A DNA stretch of 10,126 nt from positions 42,370 to 52,495 of the forward strand of contig JADLKH010000002.1 in the NCBI GenBank assembly GCA_015657435.1, given 5' to 3'. This DNA is from Synergistales bacterium. GTDB taxonomy: Bacteria > Synergistota > Synergistia > Synergistales > 79-D21. Every line of letters begins with the position of its first letter. Positions within the stretch are counted from its first letter, which is position 1. The notes under the pieces are model-generated. The model was not told the DNA's origin and made no database searches. It worked only from the letters and a program-made list of their open reading frames with translations. Positions 5,788-10,126 of this stretch are shown piece by piece. Both the position numbers and the translations under genes were made by a program.

Positions 5788-7179
5788 TCAGTCCGACCCG
5801 AGGGCCTTTTTGCGGCTGATATCCATCAAAAACTGCAGGATAACACGGGTGACCAGGACATTGCAGAAAACGCTGGAGACGATCCCGATGCTCAGGGTCA
5901 CGGCAAAACCGCGGATCGGGCCGGTCCCGAAGTAGAAAAGAATCGCCGCGGCAATCAGCGTGGTCAGGTTGGAATCGAGGATCGTCGTCAGGGCTTTCCG
6001 GAATCCGGCGTCAAGAGCCGCCAGCCGGGTTTTGCCCGCCCGCAGTTCTTCTTTCATCCGCTCATAGATCAAAATATTGCCGTCAACCGCCATACCGATC
6101 GTCAGAACGATCCCGGCAATACCCGGCAAGGTCAGCGTGGACCGGAAGGTGATCAATCCGGCAAAAACGAGCAGCAGGGCTACGCTGAGGGCGATGTCGG
6201 CCGCGATACCCAGGAAGCGGTAGTAAACCAGCATGAATATCAGGACAAGAACGGCACCGATGATTCCGGCCCTCAATCCCGATCGAATAGAGTCGGAACC
6301 AAGGGTAGGACCAACCGTCCGGTTCTCGGCCACTTCGACCGGCACCGGCAGGGCGCCTGCCCGAAGCATGATCGCAAGGCGGTTGGCCTCGTCGACGGTG
6401 AACCTTCCCGTGATCTGGGCCTCACCGCCGCTGATCCTTTCCTGAACGACCGGCGCGGAGATGATCTCCCCGTCAAGGACGATGGCAATTTGGCGACCGA
6501 TGTTGGCGGCTGTCGCCTCGTCAAAAAGCCGCGTCCCTTCCGGGCTGAATTTCAATGAAACCATCGGTCTCGAGAGGCTGTCAAAACCTGTTTTTGCATC
6601 TTTCAGGTCTTTCCCGACGACATAGGTTTTCCCAAGGAGATACGCCCGCCCGTCGTTATCCCTCCCGACGGAGACTCCGGGCGTATTTGCCACTTTCGCC
6701 TTCAGTTCGTTCGCGACGGCATCCACCTCATCCTTGGCTTTCTGCCAACGGGACTGCGCCGCAAGGAAATCTTCGTCGCTCGAATAATTGGGCCGGTTCG
6801 GAGCGGGGGGAACAGCCGCCGTGGACTGCAGGACCTCCTTGAATTCCAGAAGCGCAGTCCGTCCGATCAGCTCAAGGGCCGCTTCAGGATCCTGGATACC
6901 CGGAAGGTCGAGGATGACCCGATCCTTCCCCTGCCTCTGGATGACCGGCTCCGTGACACCGTACTGGTCAACACGGTTCCGCAGGACCGCGATCAGCCTT
7001 TCGAGGCTGTCGTCGGTCAGCGGGCTTTCCGGCGTATCCTTTGCCAGGAGGACGATATGCGCGCCCCCCTTGAGGTCCAAGCCGAGCCGAACCTTCCCCT
7101 GGATCGGGAAAACTGCAAAAAGTCCTGCCACAATCACCGCTGCGACCAAGATCAATCGCCAGCGATCCCTCTTCAACAT
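5788..7179 (-). CDS. secD: Protein translocase subunit SecD
   Basis: Larger subunit of SecDF, acting in the cytoplasmic membrane after SecA-driven export. 463 residues, near the short end of the family (E. coli is over 600). N-terminal helix at about 7-26, signature RLGLDLKGGAHIVL (31-44), a periplasmic region including the P1 head domain (about 45-290) with an Ala/Pro/Asn-rich insert near 119-160, then five C-terminal helices from about 303 to 452. The proton-path helix reads TIGMAVDGNILIYER (360-374); D366 is kept, but the next residue is Gly where Ala is usual. The ATG at 7179 has GAGGAGG about eight bases upstream. Between yajC and this gene lie 138 bases with a terminator and a structured leader, so secDF may be under its own control rather than simply following yajC. 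Confidence 0.97.
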   Translation of the reverse strand: MLKRDRWRLILVAAVIVAGLFAVFPIQGKVRLGLDLKGGAHIVLLAKDTPESPLTDDSLERLIAVLRNRVDQYGVTEPVIQRQGKDRVILDLPGIQDPEAALELIGRTALLEFKEVLQSTAAVPPAPNRPNYSSDEDFLAAQSRWQKAKDEVDAVANELKAKVANTPGVSVGRDNDGRAYLLGKTYVVGKDLKDAKTGFDSLSRPMVSLKFSPEGTRLFDEATAANIGRQIAIVLDGEIISAPVVQERISGGEAQITGRFTVDEANRLAIMLRAGALPVPVEVAENRTVGPTLGSDSIRSGLRAGIIGAVLVLIFMLVYYRFLGIAADIALSVALLLVFAGLITFRSTLTLPGIAGIVLTIGMAVDGNILIYERMKEELRAGKTRLAALDAGFRKALTTILDSNLTTLIAAAILFYFGTGPIRGFAVTLSIGIVSSVFCNVLVTRVILQFLMDISRKKALGSD

Positions 7180-7218
7180 GGGACAAACCTCCTCGAAGAA
7201 CCAATCAAGTCCGGATGG

Positions 7219-7264
7219 CCGAACGCTGCCGAGGACGCTTCGAAGAGCGTCCTTGCCCGTTCGG
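7219..7264 (-). promoter_or_regulatory. Nested hairpin in the secD leader
   Basis: On the minus strand an outer 7-bp stem (CCGAACG at 7264-7258 with CGTTCGG at 7225-7219) encloses an inner 8-bp perfect stem (AGGACGCT with AGCGTCCT, 7253-7232) around CTTCGA. The upstream outer arm can instead pair locally in TGCCC/GGGCA (7254-7268), so two exclusive folds are possible. It lies between the yajC terminator and the secD ribosome site. No T tract follows. Structure is directly visible; a switching role is only a possibility. Confidence 0.5.
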
Positions 7265-7269
7265 GGCAG

Positions 7270-7300
7270 AAAAAAAGGAGCAGGCGCAATGACCCACTCC
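7270..7300 (-). terminator. Intrinsic terminator between yajC and secD
   Basis: On the minus strand a nine-pair stem, starting GGAG and ending CTCC with three G-T pairs (7300-7277), closes a six-base loop and is followed at once by seven T's (7276-7270). It lies 17 bases past the yajC stop. This is a good intrinsic terminator that would end, or partly end, the rqcP-ridA-rex-yajC transcript before secD. The wobble pairs suggest partial read-through is possible. Confidence 0.75.
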
Positions 7301-7317
7301 GCACATCAGCCCGTTTG

Positions 7318-7647
7318 CTAAGCTTCGGGAATCCCTTCAACTGCTGGCGTCTCTTCCTTCTTTCCCGCTTCTTCCGTGCGCTTGTACTGGACGGAAGATT
7401 TCAGGATACGAGCCTTCACGCCGTCAGCGATCTCCAGAATATAGCTGTCATCCTTCGTTTCCCGGACAACGCCGAAAAAACCGCCGGCCGTCACGACCTG
7501 ATCGCCCCTTTTGATCGAGGCCAGCATCTCCTGGTGCTGACGCTGCCGCTTCTTCTGGGGGCGGATAATCAGGAAGTAGAAGATGACAACAAACAAAGCG
7601 AGGGGAAGAAGCATTCCCATCAGTCCACCCTGAGCTCCACTGTTCAA
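7318..7647 (-). CDS. yajC: Preprotein translocase accessory subunit YajC
   Basis: Small single-span membrane protein that joins SecDF and the SecYEG holotranslocon; not essential in E. coli. 109 residues: a short Gly-rich periplasmic start, one hydrophobic helix (about 10-28) and the family hallmark FYFLIIRPQKKRQRQHQEML (23-42), then a compact cytoplasmic domain with IKRGDQVVTAGGFFGVV (45-61) as expected, and an acidic/charged tail. The start is TTG at 7647, chosen for AGGAGG eight bases upstream; a later ATG at residue 10 would cut into the membrane helix. It lies 57 bases after rex, with a possible extended -10 in that gap, and is followed by an intrinsic terminator before secD. Confidence 0.95.
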   Translation of the reverse strand: MNSGAQGGLMGMLLPLALFVVIFYFLIIRPQKKRQRQHQEMLASIKRGDQVVTAGGFFGVVRETKDDSYILEIADGVKARILKSSVQYKRTEEAGKKEETPAVEGIPEA

Positions 7648-7690
7648 ACCGAACGCCTCCTGTCTTCAATCTCGTTTTTCGGCATGGACA

Positions 7691-7699
7691 ATTCTAACA
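7691..7699 (-). promoter_or_regulatory. Possible extended -10 promoter for yajC
   Basis: TGTTAGAAT on the minus strand fits the extended -10 pattern TGnTAnAAT, about 44 bases before the yajC TTG. No matching -35 is seen. Plausible as a minor internal promoter only. Confidence 0.25.
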
Positions 7700-7704
7700 C
7701 GACT

Positions 7705-8331
7705 TTACCGTTCGAGCTGCTTGAGAAAGAAAAGAAGCTTTTCGAGTTCAGTCGCGATATCCACATGGTAGACGAGAACAGATTTGGGGGCAATGACCGC
7801 CGTCTGCGCAAAGGACAGGATACCGCGTATCGTCCCCGCCGCCACCGCCCGATCGACGCAACTTTGAGCAGCAGGCGCGGGAACGGTCAGAATCAGAATT
7901 TCCACCTGTTCTTCCTTAAGGATTTCCGTGATCTTTTCAACGGGATGGCACGGAATGCCCATAATCGGCCGTCCGAACTTCTGCGGATCGTTGTCGAACA
8001 GGGCCAACACCTTGAATTTGCTGCTCTGGAAAGCCTTGTGCCCCAACAGGGCTTCTCCCAGCCGCCCCACACCGACCAGGGCGATCCGCCAGAGGCGAGG
8101 GGTCGATAGAATGCTCTTGATATGCTCGTAAAGTCTCTCGACGTGGTATCCGACGCCTCGCTTGCCGATCTCTCCGAAATAGGACAGGTCCTTTCGGACC
8201 TGGCTCGCCTTGAGCGAGAGCATCTCTCCGATTTCCTGGGAGGAAACGACTCTCCTCCCCTCTTCGTGAAGGAGTTCAAGGAGGCGGTAATACTGGACAA
8301 GCCGTTCAATAGTCGGCTCAGCAACTTTCAT
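7705..8331 (-). CDS. rex: Redox-sensing transcriptional repressor Rex
   Basis: Homodimeric repressor that reads the NADH/NAD+ ratio and leaves DNA when NADH is high, typically controlling fermentation, respiration or energy-conservation genes. 208 residues, standard length. The N-terminal winged helix contains ASQVRKDLSYFGEIGKRGVGY (42-62), near-identical to the family recognition helix and wing. The Rossmann domain has GVGRLG (87-92), the FDND strand end with D113 that holds the NAD ribose, the TVPAPAAQ segment (149-156) and the C-terminal swap helix with VDIATELEKLLFFL (190-203). The ATG at 8331 is chosen over an upstream in-frame start (8436) because it has GGAGG nine bases upstream and avoids overlapping ridA. 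It is third in the rqcP-ridA-rex-yajC unit; the promoter of that unit carries TTGTGA elements like Rex half-sites, so self-control is possible but unproven. Confidence 0.96.
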   Translation of the reverse strand: MKVAEPTIERLVQYYRLLELLHEEGRRVVSSQEIGEMLSLKASQVRKDLSYFGEIGKRGVGYHVERLYEHIKSILSTPRLWRIALVGVGRLGEALLGHKAFQSSKFKVLALFDNDPQKFGRPIMGIPCHPVEKITEILKEEQVEILILTVPAPAAQSCVDRAVAAGTIRGILSFAQTAVIAPKSVLVYHVDIATELEKLLFFLKQLER

Positions 8332-8368
8332 CGACACAATCCTCCGATCGTCGACCTGGATTGCCGGG

Positions 8369-8749
8369 TCAGAAGCGGCTGGCGACAACCTCGATTTCGA
8401 CGAGGGCCCCCTTCGGCAACGCGGAAACTTCGACAAAGGACCGGGCAGGCGGCTCCTCGTCGAAGAAACGCCCGTAAACCTCGTTCACAGCAGAGAAAGT
8501 TCCCATATCGGTCGAAAAGACAGTGGCCTTCACGACGTTACGGAAGGTCAACCCCTGAGACTTGAGGATCGCCCCGATATTTTTCAGGACTTGCTCCGCC
8601 TGTGCTGCCGCATCGCCATTCACCATCGTCCCGTTTTGGGGATCGATCGGAATTTGGCCGGACAGGAACAACAATTCCCCTGACCACACTCCCTGGCTGT
8701 AGGGACCAATTGCTGCCGGAGCGTTTGCGGTTGAAATGATTTTTTTCAC
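8369..8749 (-). CDS. ridA: RidA-family enamine/imine deaminase
   Basis: Cytoplasmic trimer that hydrolyses reactive enamine/imine intermediates such as 2-aminoacrylate released by PLP enzymes, giving the 2-keto acid and ammonia. With this start it has 126 residues, standard length. Visible signatures: APAAIGPYSQGV (10-21), LFLSGQIPIDPQNG (27-40), VVKATVFSTDM (72-82), and PPARSFVEVSALPKGALVEIE (100-120), whose R103 matches the catalytic Arg (105 in relatives) and marks it as active RidA type. The GTG at 8749 is preferred: the GAGAGGA ribosome site lies about ten bases before it, but only one base before the alternative GTG at 8758, which would add Met-Ala-Gln. The ribosome site abuts the rqcP stop; spacing is 15 bases upstream and 37 downstream to rex, so the genes share a transcript. 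Confidence 0.95.
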   Translation of the reverse strand: MKKIISTANAPAAIGPYSQGVWSGELLFLSGQIPIDPQNGTMVNGDAAAQAEQVLKNIGAILKSQGLTFRNVVKATVFSTDMGTFSAVNEVYGRFFDEEPPARSFVEVSALPKGALVEIEVVASRF

Positions 8750-8764
8750 TTGTGCCACTTCCTC

Positions 8765-9067
8765 TCAGGATGGTTTTTCTATCGGGTCCGACGAACAATC
8801 TCCGGCATCTCCAACCTCCACGCGTCGATCCTCGATTACACGGAACGACGGTTCTCCCCTCTTGATGATCCGCTCGTCATCGGTCAGCATTTCCACCGTC
8901 ACGACCCGTCTGGGGTATGCGACCTCGATCCGGTCGAAAACGCGGACTTCCGCAGAGGGCCTGATATTTCGGCCGTTCAGCTTGACCGCTCCCATTTCGA
9001 CCATCTCGCGCGCCAGCGCACGCCTTTTAACAAGGCGCGAGAGCTTGAGAAAAAGGTCGATCCGCAT
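8765..9067 (-). CDS. rqcP: S4-domain RNA-binding protein, RqcP type
   Basis: A 100-residue protein made mostly of one S4 RNA-binding domain: MRIDLFLKLSRLVKRRALARE (1-21), then the turn GAVKLNGRNIRPSAEVRVFDRIEV (26-49). This pattern is closer to RqcP (YabO), which binds 50S-peptidyl-tRNA complexes and supports alanine tailing in ribosome quality control, than to heat-shock protein Hsp15, which has a WLWAARF-like helix at this place. Residues 84-100 form an acidic tail without counterpart in RqcP of Bacillus. The ATG at 9067 has GGAGAG upstream; a longer frame from 9106 is rejected because it would run through the promoter -10 box. First gene of the unit, 70 bases after rpoD. RqcH is not in the window, so the quality-control role rests on family likeness. 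Confidence 0.85.
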   Translation of the reverse strand: MRIDLFLKLSRLVKRRALAREMVEMGAVKLNGRNIRPSAEVRVFDRIEVAYPRRVVTVEMLTDDERIIKRGEPSFRVIEDRRVEVGDAGDCSSDPIEKPS

Positions 9068-9081
9068 GTTTGCTCTCCATA

Positions 9082-9133
9082 TCACAAACCCTCCGAAGTA
9101 TAGCAAACCCTCCCGGCTGTCACAAACGCCTCC
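9082..9133 (-). repeat. Three near-identical repeats across the rqcP-ridA-rex-yajC promoter
   Basis: On the minus strand: GGAGGCGTTTGTGA (9133-9120), GGAGGGTTTGCTA (9113-9101) and GGAGGGTTTGTGA (9094-9082). The first and third are the same but for one extra C; the second differs at two bases. The GTTTG cores lie exactly 19 bp apart. The first contains the -35, the second overlaps the -10, the third falls in the 5' leader. This is the layout of an operator array; TTGTGA also equals one half of known Rex sites, though those are inverted repeats and these are direct. Confidence 0.65.
9097..9125 (-). promoter_or_regulatory. Sigma-70 promoter for rqcP-ridA-rex-yajC
   Basis: On the minus strand -35 TTGTGA (9125-9120) and -10 TATACT (9102-9097) are separated by 17 bp, with TGC just before the -10, making an extended -10. 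The transcript would start near 9090, about 20 bases before the rqcP ATG. Four of six and five of six bases match consensus. It is the best promoter in the window. Confidence 0.75.
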
Positions 9134-9137
9134 ATCC

Positions 9138-10126
9138 TTATTCGAGGAAATCCCGCAGTTTTCGGCTTCTGCTGGGATGGCGGAGCTTGCGAAGGGCCTT
9201 GGCTTCGATCTGCCTTATTCTCTCACGGGTCACCCCGAACCGCTTTCCGACTTCCTCCAGGGTATAGGCATGGCCGTCTTCCAGGCCGAAGCGCAGGTGC
9301 AGGACTTCCCTTTCCCTATCCGTCAGGTCGTCGAGCATCTCTTCCAGCTGCTCCCTGAGAAGTTGCCTGGAGGCCGCATCCTCTGGGCTGGGAAGGTCCT
9401 TGTCCTCAAGAAAATCCCCCAATTGGCTGTCTTCTTCTTCGCCGATTGGAGTCTCAAGAGAAACCGGTTCCTGGGCTATTTTCTGGATCTCCTCCACTTT
9501 CTGGGAAGTGATCTCCATCTCCTTGGCGATTTCATCCGCTCGGGGCTCCCGCCCCAGACGCTGCACCAATTGCCTCGATACCCGAATCAGTTTGTTGATC
9601 GTTTCGACCATATGCACGGGAATCCGGATCGTCCTTGCTTGATCGGCGATCGCGCGCGTGATCGCCTGTCTGATCCACCAGGTGGCATAAGTGCTGAACT
9701 TGTAGCCCTTGCGGTAGTCGAACTTCTCCACGGCCCTGATCAAACCGAGGTTGCCTTCCTGGATGAGGTCGAGGAAGAGCATCCCTCTCCCGATATATTT
9801 CTTGGCGATGCTGACGACGAGGCGCAGGTTCGCCTCGACGAGCTTGGCTTTCGCTTCCGCCTCCTCGGCTTCCACGCGCTTTGCGAGGTCGACTTCCTCT
9901 TCCGGGGTCAAAAGCGGGATTTTCCCGATTTCCCTCAAGTACATCCTGACCGGATCGGAAAGAGGCAGATCCTCCAAATCCCCCGAATCATCCGCTGCAG
10001 CTGCGGCCGGAGTGGGAACCGGTTCCTCCGGAACCTCCTCCTTGCCTTTCGTTTCCTCCATGACGTCGATGCCGAGTTCCATCAAGTTGAAATAGAGGTT
10101 GTCCAGCGTATCCGCGTTGAGGTATT
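9138..10126 (-). CDS. rpoD: Primary RNA polymerase sigma factor RpoD (sigma-70), 5' end beyond window
   Basis: Directs RNA polymerase to housekeeping promoters. 328 C-terminal residues are visible; the frame stays open to the window edge (a partial [20 protein letters not shown] stretch looks like the end of region 1.1), so the true start lies outside. Then an acidic, Ala-rich linker, region 1.2 ([17 protein letters not shown]), region 2 with [37 protein letters not shown] and [14 protein letters not shown] for -10 binding and melting, region 3 ([13 protein letters not shown]), and region 4 with the [20 protein letters not shown] helix-turn-helix for the -35, ending [10 protein letters not shown]. 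The large insert between 1.2 and 2 found in E. coli is absent. Regions 2 and 4 are fully consensus, so it is the primary, not an alternative, sigma. No terminator is visible in the 70 bases after it, so read-through into rqcP is possible. Confidence 0.97.
   Translation of the reverse strand, partial: YLNADTLDNLYFNLMELGIDVMEETKGKEEVPEEPVPTPAAAAADDSGDLEDLPLSDPVRMYLREIGKIPLLTPEEEVDLAKRVEAEEAEAKAKLVEANLRLVVSIAKKYIGRGMLFLDLIQEGNLGLIRAVEKFDYRKGYKFSTYATWWIRQAITRAIADQARTIRIPVHMVETINKLIRVSRQLVQRLGREPRADEIAKEMEITSQKVEEIQKIAQEPVSLETPIGEEEDSQLGDFLEDKDLPSPEDAASRQLLREQLEEMLDDLTDREREVLHLRFGLEDGHAYTLEEVGKRFGVTRERIRQIEAKALRKLRHPSRSRKLRDFLE

Noticed and set aside
7254..7276. Hairpin TGCCC/GGGCA next to an A/T run as a plus-strand terminator
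   Set aside because: On the plus strand the run is A, not T, and no plus-strand gene precedes it; the T run belongs to the minus-strand stem at 7277-7300.
8332..8436. Longer rex start at 8436
   Set aside because: It would overlap the ridA end and add 35 Ser/Arg-rich residues not found in Rex; the ATG at 8331 has a proper GGAGG and gives the standard length.
9068..9106. Longer rqcP frame from 9106
   Set aside because: It would start upstream of the -10 box and transcription start, and the S4 domain begins exactly at the ATG at 9067.
9751..10095. Open frame on the plus strand opposite rpoD
   Set aside because: Low-complexity Ser/Ala/Arg translation lying opposite conserved sigma-70 regions; a shadow of the real gene.

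Overview
The window holds eleven protein genes, all on the minus strand, packed head to tail. Read in transcription order (high to low coordinates) they are rpoD (5' end outside the window), an RqcP-type S4 protein, ridA, rex, yajC, secD, secF, a small phasin-like helical protein, lapA, recJ and rel (3' end outside the window). No plus-strand gene, tRNA, rRNA, insertion sequence or CRISPR array is supported. The content is core housekeeping: transcription initiation, ribosome rescue, metabolite damage control, redox sensing, protein export, DNA repair and the stringent response.

The organism is a bacterium of moderately high GC. Separate secD and secF, an LapA-type inner-membrane protein, a sigma-70 without the long insert seen in E. 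coli, and Rex together suggest a deep-branching Gram-negative such as Desulfobacterota, Nitrospirota, NC10 or a relative. The order yajC-secDF-recJ-rel is also found in Firmicutes, where apt usually sits between recJ and rel; apt is missing here. The phylum is inference only.

Layout. (1) 9138-10126: rpoD. (2) 7318-9133: a promoter in the rpoD-rqcP gap, carrying three near-identical repeats whose GTTTG cores are exactly 19 bp apart, drives rqcP-ridA-rex-yajC, which ends at an intrinsic terminator. (3) 4841-7269: a structured leader, then secD-secF, closed by a GC-rich intrinsic terminator. (4) 4486-4831: the phasin-like gene, whose first possible ATG overlaps a TATAAT box, so the second ATG is the better start. 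(5) 4008-4485: a gene-free stretch with hairpins, a 31-bp-spaced imperfect repeat and a possible -10 box. (6) 1-4007: lapA-recJ-rel, tightly coupled (4-base overlap, then a 12-base gap).

The points most worth a second look are regulatory or sequence-variant. The rel ribosome-binding site is fully self-complementary and sits between the recJ stop and a TTG start. Rel carries a RelA-like QFDD motif next to an intact hydrolase site. The promoter repeats upstream of the rex operon contain TTGTGA, which resembles a Rex half-site. recJ contains a perfect 15-bp inverted repeat near its start. I found no wholly new gene system.
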